A program made the position numbers and the translations under genes. The notes under the pieces are model-generated. The model was given only the letters and a program-made list of their open reading frames with translations. It was not told the origin of the DNA and ran no database searches. 64,000 bases of DNA from Litorivivens sp041625575 (GTDB lineage Bacteria > Pseudomonadota > Gammaproteobacteria > Pseudomonadales > Spongiibacteraceae), in the NCBI GenBank assembly GCA_041625575.1, contig JBFJTG010000004.1:1-64000 (forward strand), read 5' to 3'. Of this stretch, positions 39,398-48,151 are shown in pieces (position 1 is the stretch's first letter; each line of letters begins with the position of its first letter).

Positions 39398-41734
39398 TCA
39401 GGCGGGGCCCGAAAGGCTAGCCGTTGTGTTTGGCTGCCCCTGCCCCTTGGGCGGCGGCGCGCTTGCCAGGAGTTCGACTATCAATCGTTTGAGGGTAAAG
39501 CTGGCTGAGGGCTTGCTCATGAGGCGATAGGGCATGGGCGCATCGACAATATGTGCATCATTGTCCAGCTGGTAGAGGCAGGCGGGCACCGCGAGTCCAG
39601 CCTCAATCGCGTCGGCATGTATGCGACGACAAATTTCTACACCTTGAGAATCGCTCATCAGCAAGATATGGATGGGAGAGCGCAGAAGGCATTGGTTGCG
39701 ATGCAAGGCAATAGCCTGGCTGCTATTGTGAGCGATAAACGCAATCATGCCCCATTGCTCGCAAAGCCTTTTCTGCTGTAAGGCAAAGCGTCGATTGGGG
39801 TCGACGATAAGGATGCGTCGCGACTTCAGTAGCAGCGGTCTGGGCAATTGTTGTTCGTGGCTCCACTCAAGCAGTGGAATGTTAATGCTAATAAACTGGC
39901 GTTTACCCGTGGAACGAAGTCTGAGCTCGCCTCCCAGCGCAACTATCATGCGGGCGATCAGTTCTGCGCGCGGTTCCTCTTCATCCACCCACTCGCCACG
40001 ACAGGCCTCCAGCAGGCCCAGCGCTTTTTCACCCTCATAACTAAAGTCCAGAAACAGTTTGCCTTGCCAGTGGGCTTGCACTGCCAGTTCCGGTGTTTGC
40101 CAATGACGGCGGCAGACTGATAGTAGCTGCGACAGCAGTTGCCTGATTCGTCCGGGGTCACCAACAAGGTGACGGGGAAGTACCTGCGACGCTGTGAGCT
40201 TCAGGGAGTTATCTCTACTGCGATTTTCTTCAACAAAGTCGTCGAGGAGCTGGTGCAGGTCAAACATGAGTTCGGGAGTTGTTGGTATGTCCCCTGCAAG
40301 CGGATCATAAGTTTGTAGGTTTTCAAGAATGCCCAGCAGGTCCTGGCTGGATGAGTGCAGGCTCTCAAGGTAGTCGCGCTGCTGCGTTGACAGCGCCGAG
40401 TTGCGGAGCATGTCTGCCATGCCAAATATTGTACTCAGTGGCGTGAGCATGCCACTGTTGAATCGGCGCAGGGTTTCACTTTGGCCGCGCAATTCGGCTT
40501 CAAGGCTATTGACCCGGCTTTGGTGCTCGTACTTTCGCTTTAGTCGTTGCTGTCGATTAATGGCCGACATGATGGTGAGCATGAGAATTTCGGTGCCGGT
40601 GCCCAGCAATAAAACTATATTAATTATTTCAAAGCTGGCTTGTTCGCGACGATAAAGCAGCACGGCGAAGGTGACAAACAGAATGATCCAAACTCGCGAG
40701 AATAAGTATCGATAGCAGGATGGATCCTGCGTGCTTAAATAGCTGATCAGCGGTCGCAGACTAATGGTAATGGATGAAATGATGATAAGCGCAAACATTG
40801 TTAGAGCACTAAAATCTGTGCCCGCAATCAGTGCGGAAATTGCGGCGATTAGATTGAGCACCAAGAGTACTCGAATCACCGGGTGCCAGCGTTTTTTTCC
40901 GTTTTTGTTGTTAGGCTCAAATTCGTCGGATATTAGAATGGCCATGGCCATGCTCAAGTGAGTAAGCGACATAAAGATACTATTTTCGAAGGGCGAGCCG
41001 ACGTGCTCATTGACCGCGAAATAACCCCAGGACGCCAAAATAGTTGACATGTTGCAGGCTGAATATAAGCCCAACAGCAGGAATAGACGAACACTGGGAA
41101 AACTGACAAACAAGGCGAGATTCGATAGCGCAAGTATAATGAGCGCGCCAATACCGATTCCGTTCGCAAATAATTCTGTGCGAAATGCGAGCAGAAAAGG
41201 GCTTAGGTCCGACAACTGCAGTGTCGTTAAAGCCAGCCCCTTACCGTCCAGCTGAAGGTAGTAAAGGTGCTGGCTTTGAGGTGGAACCGAGAGCATGTAG
41301 AGGCGAGGCTTTCGAACGACCGGGTCGTTGTCTACCGCTGCGATGGCTGCATTACTTCCGTGGCGAAAAAGGGTGGCGCTGTCTATGTGTGAGGGCCGGA
41401 CATGCAAGATGGCGTGCCGTTCTTCGTGGCTATCGTTGGCCAGCGCAAAGCGCAGCCAATACCGGCCGCGATTGAAATCAAGCGTTAAGTCGCCTCGATG
41501 GGCCGGTGTGAAATTATGAGTCCTGACGCCGAAGTCTTGTGGCTGAATTTGTCGGTGGGGATCTGGCAGAAAATCGAGGTGGCCTGACAGGCTTTCTTCA
41601 AATTGTGTTTCCGGCAGGCGAAAAACGTCTGCCGCCTGCGCCAGCAGGGGCAGGCACAGGATCAGATAGAACGCTAAACTAGCTTTCCCGCGCGATTGCC
41701 CGGTAGCCAATATCCTTGCGGTAATAAACACCAT
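39398..41734 (-). CDS. 7TM-DISM hybrid sensor kinase homologue with degenerate kinase and receiver
   Basis: The 778-residue protein has an N-terminal hydrophobic signal region, an extracytoplasmic 7TMR-DISM jelly-roll domain (about 36-180), seven membrane helices (about 185-395), a coiled coil, a dimerisation-like domain, a remnant ATPase domain and a receiver-like domain (about 665-765). Key residues are lost: the H-box position reads FNSGMLTPLSTIFGMADML, with Ser427 where the phosphorylated His should be; the N-box reads LLSQLLSVCRRH without Asn; no DxGxG is found; and the receiver has VDPN and LLMSDSQG, without a clear acceptor Asp. It is therefore probably a pseudokinase acting by protein contact. 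ATG 41734 would overlap purD by 56 bases, and no later good start is seen, so the exact start is uncertain. Confidence 0.75.
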   Translation of the reverse strand: MVFITARILATGQSRGKASLAFYLILCLPLLAQAADVFRLPETQFEESLSGHLDFLPDPHRQIQPQDFGVRTHNFTPAHRGDLTLDFNRGRYWLRFALANDSHEERHAILHVRPSHIDSATLFRHGSNAAIAAVDNDPVVRKPRLYMLSVPPQSQHLYYLQLDGKGLALTTLQLSDLSPFLLAFRTELFANGIGIGALIILALSNLALFVSFPSVRLFLLLGLYSACNMSTILASWGYFAVNEHVGSPFENSIFMSLTHLSMAMAILISDEFEPNNKNGKKRWHPVIRVLLVLNLIAAISALIAGTDFSALTMFALIIISSITISLRPLISYLSTQDPSCYRYLFSRVWIILFVTFAVLLYRREQASFEIINIVLLLGTGTEILMLTIMSAINRQQRLKRKYEHQSRVNSLEAELRGQSETLRRFNSGMLTPLSTIFGMADMLRNSALSTQQRDYLESLHSSSQDLLGILENLQTYDPLAGDIPTTPELMFDLHQLLDDFVEENRSRDNSLKLTASQVLPRHLVGDPGRIRQLLSQLLSVCRRHWQTPELAVQAHWQGKLFLDFSYEGEKALGLLEACRGEWVDEEEPRAELIARMIVALGGELRLRSTGKRQFISINIPLLEWSHEQQLPRPLLLKSRRILIVDPNRRFALQQKRLCEQWGMIAFIAHNSSQAIALHRNQCLLRSPIHILLMSDSQGVEICRRIHADAIEAGLAVPACLYQLDNDAHIVDAPMPYRLMSKPSASFTLKRLIVELLASAPPPKGQGQPNTTASLSGPA

Positions 41735-42962
41735 CCCAGGTGATCTGCTCTGCCAGTTGATAGGCTTTTTGTTGTGCTTCGGTCACGCTGAAGCCTAGTG
41801 CCGTGGCGCACAATACGCGTCCGCCATTTGTTACTACGGTATCCCCATCGAGTGCCGTGCCGGCATGGAATACCTTTGCGCCGGGGTCGTTGCCTGTTTC
41901 CGGCAGGGAGATGGCCTTTCCCTTTTCGTAGCTATTTGGATAGCCGCCGGCTGCGAGCACAACACCCACGGCTTTGCGTGCATCCCACTGAACTCTGTGC
42001 TGGTCGAGCTTGCCGTCGAGCGCCGCGTGAATCAGCTCGATGAAATCCGAACGTAAACGCAACATGATGGGCTGGGTTTCGGGGTCACCAAAGCGGCAGT
42101 TGAATTCGATAACCTTGGGTTCGCCATCGGCAGATATCATCAGGCCCGCATAGAGAAAGCCGACATAGCGATGACCTTCGGCGGCCATGCCCTGAACCGT
42201 GGGCATAATGACCTGATCCATAATCCGCTGGTGGATAACAGGAGTGACAACCGGTGCCGGTGAATACGCCCCCATTCCACCTGTGTTGGGGCCAGTGTCG
42301 CCGTCACCAATACGCTTGTGATCCTGGCTGGTGGCCATGGGTAGCACGTTGGTGCCGTCTACCATCACAATAAAGCTGGCTTCTTCGCCCTCGAGGAATT
42401 CTTCGATAACCACGCGACAACCGGCTTCGCCAAAGGCGTTGCCTGACAGCATGTCACGTACGGCTTCCTCTGCCTGCTCGACGGTTTCGGCGACAATAAC
42501 GCCCTTGCCGGCGGCAAGTCCGTCGGCTTTAACGACAATGGGGGCTCCCATTTTGCGGATGTAGGCCAAGGCTGGCTCTACATCGCTAAAGTTCTTGTAG
42601 TCGCCAGTGGGTATTTTATGGCGGGCAAGGAAGTCCTTGGTAAAGGCCTTTGAGCCTTCGAGTTGAGAGGCGCCCTTGCTAGGGCCAAAGCAACTGAGGC
42701 CGCGCTTTTGAAAATAATCGACAATGCCCTCAACCAGCGGGGCTTCCGGGCCAATAATGGTCAAGCCAACGTGCTCTGTTTTGGCGAACGCAGCAAGGCC
42801 TTCGAAATCCATAATATCAAGGGCGACGTTTTTCATTTTGGCTTCGCGCGCGGTGCCGGCATTGCCGGGTGCAACGAATACCTGACTAACATTGGCTGAT
42901 TGTGCTGCCTTCCAGGCCAGAGCGTGCTCCCTGCCGCCGCTGCCTATAATGAGTATTTTCAT
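41679..42962 (-). CDS. purD: phosphoribosylamine-glycine ligase
   Basis: The 427-residue ATP-grasp enzyme makes glycinamide ribonucleotide, the second step of purine synthesis. It begins MKILIIGSGGREHALAWK, has VKADGLAAGKGV (ATP binding), the HKRIGDGDTGPNTGGMGAYSPAP loop in two parts, and the catalytic VIEFNCRFGDPETQ. It is 66 bases after purH on the same strand, the usual purHD pairing. Its 3' end is overlapped by the 7TM sensor gene. Confidence 0.97.
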   Translation of the reverse strand: MKILIIGSGGREHALAWKAAQSANVSQVFVAPGNAGTAREAKMKNVALDIMDFEGLAAFAKTEHVGLTIIGPEAPLVEGIVDYFQKRGLSCFGPSKGASQLEGSKAFTKDFLARHKIPTGDYKNFSDVEPALAYIRKMGAPIVVKADGLAAGKGVIVAETVEQAEEAVRDMLSGNAFGEAGCRVVIEEFLEGEEASFIVMVDGTNVLPMATSQDHKRIGDGDTGPNTGGMGAYSPAPVVTPVIHQRIMDQVIMPTVQGMAAEGHRYVGFLYAGLMISADGEPKVIEFNCRFGDPETQPIMLRLRSDFIELIHAALDGKLDQHRVQWDARKAVGVVLAAGGYPNSYEKGKAISLPETGNDPGAKVFHAGTALDGDTVVTNGGRVLCATALGFSVTEAQQKAYQLAEQITWDGVYYRKDIGYRAIARES

Positions 42963-43028
42963 CTTGTTCCTATATTGCCGATTCTGGGCGTGCCGGATTG
43001 GACCTTGTGCGCTGCCCGCGACTCCTAA

Positions 43029-44606
43029 TTAATGTCTGAAATGCCGCATTCCGGTAAATACCATCGCCATGCCGTGTTCGTCGGCTGCGGCGATCACTTC
43101 GTCGTCGCGAATCGATCCACCCGGCTGGATGACGCAGCTGATGCCCGTGCTGCCGGCGTTGTCTATGCCGTCGCGAAAGGGGAAGAAGGCATCCGAAGCC
43201 ATGACTGAGCCTTTGACTTCCAGTTTGGCATGTTCGGCCTTAATGGCGGCAATACGAGCCGAGTTAATGCGGCTCATCTGGCCGGCGCCGACACCGATAG
43301 TGCGACCGCCCTTGCCGTAGACAATGGCGTTGGATTTCACCATTTTGGCGACCTTCCAGGTAAACAGCATATCCTTAATTTCTTCAGCAGTCGGCTGGCG
43401 CTTGCTGACAATCTGTAGATCGGCAGCGGTAATCATACCCAGGTCGCGATCCTGTACCAGCAGGCCACCGGTCACGCGTTTAAAGTCGAAGGCAGCCGCG
43501 CTGTGCTGCCACTCTCCGCAGGCAAGTAAACGCACGTTTTTCTTGGCGGTAACGATGGCGATGGCTTCGTCGCTAACGGTAGGAGCAATAATCACTTCCA
43601 CAAACTGCCGATCGCAGATGTTGGTCGCAGTTGCAGCATCAAGCTCCCGGTTAAACGCGATGATGCCGCCGAAGGCCGACTCCGGATCGGTAGCAAAGGC
43701 TTTTTCGTAGGCTTCGTTCAAGCTTGATGCAACTGCGACGCCGCAGGGGTTGGCGTGTTTCACGATGACGCAGGCAGGTTCGTCGAACAGTTTGACGGTT
43801 TCCAGTGCTGCGTCGGTGTCGGCGATGTTGTTGTAGGACAACTCCTTGCCCTGGAGTTGGCGCGCACTGGCGATTGAGCCGGCGGGCGCATTTTTTTCAA
43901 TGTAAAATGCACTGCGTTGATGCGAATTTTCGCCGTAGCGCAATTCTTGCTGCTTGTTGAACTGGCTGTTGAAGGTGCGCGGGAACTGTTCACTGCCACC
44001 CTCGACAAGGCGGCCGAAGTAATTGGCGATGGCGCCGTCGTACGCCGCGGTATGTTCGTAGGCGCGAATTGCCAGATCAAAGCGCGTTTTATAGCTTGTT
44101 GAACCTTCGTTGGCGTCAAGTTCGTCAAGAATGCGCTGGTAGTCCGAGGCATTCACGACAATGCTGACGTCCCGATGGTTTTTCGCAGCGGCGCGAACCA
44201 TGGTGGGGCCACCAATGTCTATATTTTCAATAGCGTCTTCAAGCGAGCAGTCGGCTTTGGCGACGGTTTGTTCGAAGGGATAGAGGTTGACTACCACCAT
44301 ATCAATGGCGGAAATGCCGTGTTCATCCATGACACTGTCGTCAGTGCCGCGACGACCCAGAATGCCACCGTGTACTTTGGGGTGAAGGGTTTTTACGCGC
44401 CCGTCCATCATTTCCGGAAAGCCGGTGTAGTCTGAAACTTCCCTGACTTCTATGCCGTTTTCCTGCAGGAGGCGAAAGGTGCCTCCGGTAGAGAGTAGCT
44501 CGACGCCTCGTTTACGCAGTGCGCGAGCGAAGTCTACGATGCCGGATTTATCTGAAACGCTTATAAGTGCGCGCTTTATAGGGCGCGCTTTCTCTGCTGT
44601 GCTCAT
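43029..44606 (-). CDS. purH: bifunctional AICAR transformylase / IMP cyclohydrolase
   Basis: The 525-residue protein catalyses the last two steps to IMP. The N-terminal IMP cyclohydrolase (about 1-200) has SVSDKSGIVDFARAL, STGGTFRLL, TGFPEMMDGRVKTLHP, and VVNLYPFEQTV; the C-terminal transformylase has the catalytic Lys-His in VKHANPCGVA and the potassium-site region SDAFFPFRDGID. It follows fis by 69 bases, an arrangement typical of pseudomonads. Confidence 0.97.
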   Translation of the reverse strand: MSTAEKARPIKRALISVSDKSGIVDFARALRKRGVELLSTGGTFRLLQENGIEVREVSDYTGFPEMMDGRVKTLHPKVHGGILGRRGTDDSVMDEHGISAIDMVVVNLYPFEQTVAKADCSLEDAIENIDIGGPTMVRAAAKNHRDVSIVVNASDYQRILDELDANEGSTSYKTRFDLAIRAYEHTAAYDGAIANYFGRLVEGGSEQFPRTFNSQFNKQQELRYGENSHQRSAFYIEKNAPAGSIASARQLQGKELSYNNIADTDAALETVKLFDEPACVIVKHANPCGVAVASSLNEAYEKAFATDPESAFGGIIAFNRELDAATATNICDRQFVEVIIAPTVSDEAIAIVTAKKNVRLLACGEWQHSAAAFDFKRVTGGLLVQDRDLGMITAADLQIVSKRQPTAEEIKDMLFTWKVAKMVKSNAIVYGKGGRTIGVGAGQMSRINSARIAAIKAEHAKLEVKGSVMASDAFFPFRDGIDNAGSTGISCVIQPGGSIRDDEVIAAADEHGMAMVFTGMRHFRH

Positions 44607-44675
44607 TGAAGCTCAGTCACCTTGTTGGATAGTGAATAGACAGTCTGATGTGAGTAGAAAACCAAACGGGACGAT

Positions 44676-44978
44676 CTACAGCAATCCGTATTTTTTGAGT
44701 TTTTTGCGCAGCGTTCCGCGATTCAGACCCAGCAACTGAGAAGCGCGGGTTTGATTATTGCGGGTGTAGCTCATCACCTTTTCAAGCAGCGGTGCTTCAA
44801 CTTCAGACAAAACCATTTCGTAAACGTCGGTAACGTCCTGGCCGTCGAGTTGATCAAAATAGTTCTTCACCGCAATGGCTACGTTTTCACGCAGTGATTG
44901 GGATTCGGCAATAGCCGCGAAGGTGCCCAAACCGGTATTTTCTACCAGCTCCAGTTTTGTTTCTGCGCTTGCGCTCAT
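44676..44978 (-). CDS. fis: nucleoid protein Fis
   Basis: The 100-residue protein has the Fis layout: a flexible N-terminus, the dimerisation helices (LRENVAIAVKNYFDQLDG, VTDVYEMVLSEVEAPLLEKV) and a C-terminal helix-turn-helix (NQTRASQLLGLNRGTLRKKL). Fis bends DNA and activates stable-RNA promoters during fast growth. Its ATG overlaps the dusB stop (ATGA), the conserved dusB-fis operon. Confidence 0.97.
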   Translation of the reverse strand: MSASAETKLELVENTGLGTFAAIAESQSLRENVAIAVKNYFDQLDGQDVTDVYEMVLSEVEAPLLEKVMSYTRNNQTRASQLLGLNRGTLRKKLKKYGLL

Positions 44979-45967
44979 GCTGCAATTTCCTCTGTGTCAA
45001 CTTGCTGCCAATCGTCGGCAAAGGCCTGAATGGCGTCCAACTGTTCGCTAGCACTGAGCAATCCATTGAAGTGCTTGCGTATCGATTCTGTTCCCGTTGC
45101 GTCCTGCAAATACCAGGACAGATGTTTGCGCGCAATTTTCAGCCCCTGCCGTTCGCCGTAAAATTGATGTAAAGCCCGTACGTGGCTTTCCAAGGTTGCG
45201 CAAAATTCTTCTCGCGATACCGGATCTGCGTGTATTCCGGTGGCCAAATAGTGATTGATCTCGCGAAACAACCAGGGCCTGCCCTGAGCGCCGCGACCAA
45301 TCATTACGCCGTCGGCTCCGGTGTAGGCCAGTACTTCAGCCGCTTTTTGTGGTGTGCAGATATCACCATTGGCAAATACCGGCACGTTCACACGCTGCTT
45401 GATGGCAGCGATGGTGTCGTATTCCGCGCTGCCCAGATAGCGACAGGCGCGAGTTCGGCCATGTACTGCCAGCGACTGTATGCCGATATCTTCAGCGATG
45501 GCCGCAATCTCAACGCCATTGCGCTGCTCCGGCGACCAGCCCGTGCGAAATTTCAGGGTAACCGGCACGTTCACTGCGGCGACGACTGCTTCCAGAATCG
45601 CTCGCACCAACGCCGGGTCGCGCAAGAGTGCTGAGCCCGCGTCTCGGCGACAAACCTTTTTGGCCGGGCAACCCATGTTGATGTCAATTATCTCGGCCCC
45701 GAGCGCTTCGTTATATTGCGCTGCTGCCGCCATTTCTGCCGGATCCGCACCGGCAATTTGCACCGCTCTGGGCGCTGCGTCGTCGTGGGCAAGCCGCAAT
45801 CGGGTCTTGCGGCTATCCCTCAGTTCGGCGTTGCTGATGACCATCTCTGAAACGGTCAAGCCCGCTCCGAACTGACGACATAGTCGCCGAAAGGGCAAGT
45901 CTGTTACTCCTGCCATCGGGGCGAGTACGGCCCTGCCTGGCAAAGTAAAGTGGCCAATCCGGATCAT
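44975..45967 (-). CDS. dusB: tRNA-dihydrouridine synthase B
   Basis: The start is ATG 45967 after AGGA; the longer frame adds 17 residues. The 330-residue FMN-dependent TIM barrel has LAPMAGVTDLPFR, the catalytic Cys in MGCPAKKVC, LKFRTGW, VHGRTRACRYLG, FANGDI and MIGRGAQGRPW. It reduces uridine 17 in the D-loop of tRNAs in E. coli. It forms a coupled operon with fis. Confidence 0.96.
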   Translation of the reverse strand: MIRIGHFTLPGRAVLAPMAGVTDLPFRRLCRQFGAGLTVSEMVISNAELRDSRKTRLRLAHDDAAPRAVQIAGADPAEMAAAAQYNEALGAEIIDINMGCPAKKVCRRDAGSALLRDPALVRAILEAVVAAVNVPVTLKFRTGWSPEQRNGVEIAAIAEDIGIQSLAVHGRTRACRYLGSAEYDTIAAIKQRVNVPVFANGDICTPQKAAEVLAYTGADGVMIGRGAQGRPWLFREINHYLATGIHADPVSREEFCATLESHVRALHQFYGERQGLKIARKHLSWYLQDATGTESIRKHFNGLLSASEQLDAIQAFADDWQQVDTEEIAA

Positions 45968-46013
45968 GGTCGGTCCTGCGGAGCGGTGGATACGCACGAA
46001 AAAATGAGGCGCA

Positions 46014-46041
46014 ATCATACTATCTTGAGCGCAGTCGATAA
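46014..46041 (-). promoter_or_regulatory. candidate promoter of dusB-fis
   Basis: On the minus strand TTATCG (46036-46041) and TATGAT (46014-46019) are 16 bases apart, followed by a G/C-rich discriminator (TGCGCC). This fits the stringently controlled fis promoter style, about 50 bases before the dusB ATG. Confidence 0.45.
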
Positions 46042-46076
46042 AGACTTGTGTTTATCTTTTAACCAGTATATTGGCC

Positions 46077-47114
46077 TTAGTTAGCGCCAGTTGAAGGGTG
46101 GAAGCGCATCCGGTAGTTAACAGCGGTTTCCCCAGGGTCAAGAATGCCAATATTGATATGAATTGTTTGCCGGCTGGGCATAAACTCCAGTCCGCTGAGT
46201 TCCCCGGCCAGGTATTCCGCGGGCGTAAAGCGGCGCGCTGCAATGCGCCTCTTGTTCTGATCGTGAAATTCCAGCTCGATAAGTGGAAAAGGCTGTTCAA
46301 ACACTGCGAGATTGACGATTAGTGCATCAATTAACAGGCTGTTTGCGTGTTGTGGGTGCGAATAGATATTTAATCCTCGCGAGCGGATCAGGGCGAGATT
46401 TTGTGGCGGTGGCAGGGTGCAGCGTTGACCTGCTCCCAGGAAATTGATGACATTGCATGCAGAGATCAGCTCGGGGCGGTAGGCCGACTGGGCAATCCGG
46501 TCAAAATTGGCATAGATAATTTGTGTGGCCAGGCAAAGCGCGGCCAGAATCGAGAGCAGGCTCCAGGCCATTTGTTGCCGGCTGATGCGAAGTCTTCGCC
46601 TACCCTGATAAACCAGTTGCTCGAAATCGTCATCCGGCTCCGGTGCCTTGTCGGGGGCTGGGCCAGACTCCGGGGCATCATTGGTCTCGTCATGATCAGG
46701 TGTGTTGTTGGTGGCTACTGACTCGTAGCGCCCGCTATCCGCGTCAGTTTTGATTGGCTCTGACTCTGACTCTGACTCTGACTCAGGAGAAGCGATCGCT
46801 TGGTTTTGATCCGGTGTTTCTGTTCTTAGTTCGATCCCCGTTTCTTTATGCACGTCCGGATTCTGGTTCTCGTCCGGAAAACCATGATCGTCGTCGAACA
46901 AAATATTGTCGTCATCAAGCTCATACTCGGAAGGCTGCGCTTTGGCGCTGTCGTTTTCGTAAACGCTTACTTCGCTTTCCAGCCAGTGCTCGGCGGCGTT
47001 GAAAACTTCAAGGCAGGCACCGCAGCGCACCAAGCCTCTGGCTGTTGCCAGCTGGGACTCGGTTACACGAAAACTTGTTTGGCAGTGTGGGCACCTGGTG
47101 GCCTTGGCCGCCAT
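46077..47114 (-). CDS. zinc-ribbon and DUF3426 membrane protein
   Basis: The 345-residue protein starts after a GGAG and opens with an MJ0042-type zinc ribbon, CPHCQTSFRVTESQL through RCGACLEVF (two Cys pairs, about residues 8-39). A long acidic region rich in Glu, Asp, Ser and Pro follows (about 50-165), including a Ser-Glu repeat encoded by about 4.5 copies of a hexanucleotide (46758-46784). One membrane helix (about 183-205, MAWSLLSILAALCLATQIIY) leads to a C-terminal periplasmic DUF3426 domain. Its function is unknown. It is 40 bases after prmA on the same strand. Confidence 0.85.
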   Translation of the reverse strand: MAAKATRCPHCQTSFRVTESQLATARGLVRCGACLEVFNAAEHWLESEVSVYENDSAKAQPSEYELDDDNILFDDDHGFPDENQNPDVHKETGIELRTETPDQNQAIASPESESESESEPIKTDADSGRYESVATNNTPDHDETNDAPESGPAPDKAPEPDDDFEQLVYQGRRRLRISRQQMAWSLLSILAALCLATQIIYANFDRIAQSAYRPELISACNVINFLGAGQRCTLPPPQNLALIRSRGLNIYSHPQHANSLLIDALIVNLAVFEQPFPLIELEFHDQNKRRIAARRFTPAEYLAGELSGLEFMPSRQTIHINIGILDPGETAVNYRMRFHPSTGAN

Positions 47115-47154
47115 AGGTACTCCTAATCCGGTTGAATTTGCGGGGAAGTGTAAG

Positions 47155-48060
47155 TTATCTCGCGGCGTTTGTGGAATTGCGAATACCGGAAATACAACAC
47201 CATCCCTCTTTTTCTTCTATTGTGAGCTCATTGAACCAGCTTTGGTAGCGCTCGATGATGGCCTGAGCCTGCTCCGCCAATATGCCGGACAGTACGATGC
47301 GGCCCTTGGGGTTCAAGTAAGAGGCCAGTCGGGGCGCCAGCTCAATGAGGGGGCCGGCGAGGATGTTGGCTACCACGATATCCGCTCGGTCTGTCGATGG
47401 TTCCGGTGCCGTGTCCGGGAGGTAGCAGTGCAGTCTCTCTTCACCAAGCTCGTTGCGTTGTAAATTATCGCGTGTGGCCGCGAGCGCCTGCGGGTCGTTG
47501 TCCACTGCCGTGACTTTATCTGCGCCCAGCAACAAGGCGGCAATGCCGAGTATGCCCGAGCCGCAGCCGTAGTCGACGACGTGGGCGACGTTTAGATCCT
47601 GGCCGTCTAGCCACCGCAGGCACAGGAAGGTTGTCGGGTGAGTGCCGGTTCCGAAGGCGAGCCCCGGGTCGAGCTTGAGATTGACAGCCTGCTTGTCCAC
47701 CGGGTCGCGCCAACTGGGGCAAATCCATAAGCGCTCGCCACATTGGAGCGGTTGGTAGTGCGTCATCCACTCCCGCTCCCAATCCTTGTCCTCAAGAATT
47801 TCCAGACGCTGCGGGGGCAGTGTCTGGCCGTAGGCGCTGGCGAGGCTCGTGAGGGTGCTTGGCATATCTGTTGCGGCGTCGAACAGTCCGGTGACGCGCG
47901 TCATGTTCCACACAGGGCGCTCGTTCAGGCCCGGCTCGTAGAGCGGCTGGTCGGCATTGTCTTGCAGGGTAACGGCGGCGGCACCAACCTCCAGCATGGC
48001 GTCTTCCAGTGCTTCGGCGCTGTCGCGGTCTGCGTCCAGTGATAGCTGTAGCCAGGGCAT
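47155..48060 (-). CDS. prmA: ribosomal protein L11 methyltransferase
   Basis: The 301-residue enzyme trimethylates amines on ribosomal protein L11. The N-terminal substrate-recognition domain (MPWLQLSLDADRDSAEALED) is followed by a linker with KDWEREWM, the TGTHPTTFLCLRWL segment, SAM motif DYGCGSGILGIAAL, and the NPPY-like VANILAGPLIELAP motif. It lies after the accC terminator and before the zinc-ribbon gene, dusB and fis, as in many gammaproteobacteria. Confidence 0.97.
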   Translation of the reverse strand: MPWLQLSLDADRDSAEALEDAMLEVGAAAVTLQDNADQPLYEPGLNERPVWNMTRVTGLFDAATDMPSTLTSLASAYGQTLPPQRLEILEDKDWEREWMTHYQPLQCGERLWICPSWRDPVDKQAVNLKLDPGLAFGTGTHPTTFLCLRWLDGQDLNVAHVVDYGCGSGILGIAALLLGADKVTAVDNDPQALAATRDNLQRNELGEERLHCYLPDTAPEPSTDRADIVVANILAGPLIELAPRLASYLNPKGRIVLSGILAEQAQAIIERYQSWFNELTIEEKEGWCCISGIRNSTNAAR

Positions 48061-48102
48061 GGCGAGTCTCGATCTTGATTGAAGGCGTGGGATAATAGCA
48101 GA

Positions 48103-48130
48103 AATAAAAAAGGGGCTGTTGGGCAGCCCC
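48103..48130 (-). terminator. Rho-independent terminator of accBC operon
   Basis: On the minus strand a 7-bp stem GGGGCTG / CAGCCCC with a 5-base loop is followed by six T (48106-48111). It lies 22 bases after the accC stop. Confidence 0.9.
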
Positions 48131-48151
48131 TCGTCTAATCAGATGAAACGC

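Noticed and set aside
46758..46784. Hexanucleotide repeat as a phase-variation switch
   Set aside because: The unit is six bases, so copy-number change stays in frame and only alters the Ser-Glu linker length.
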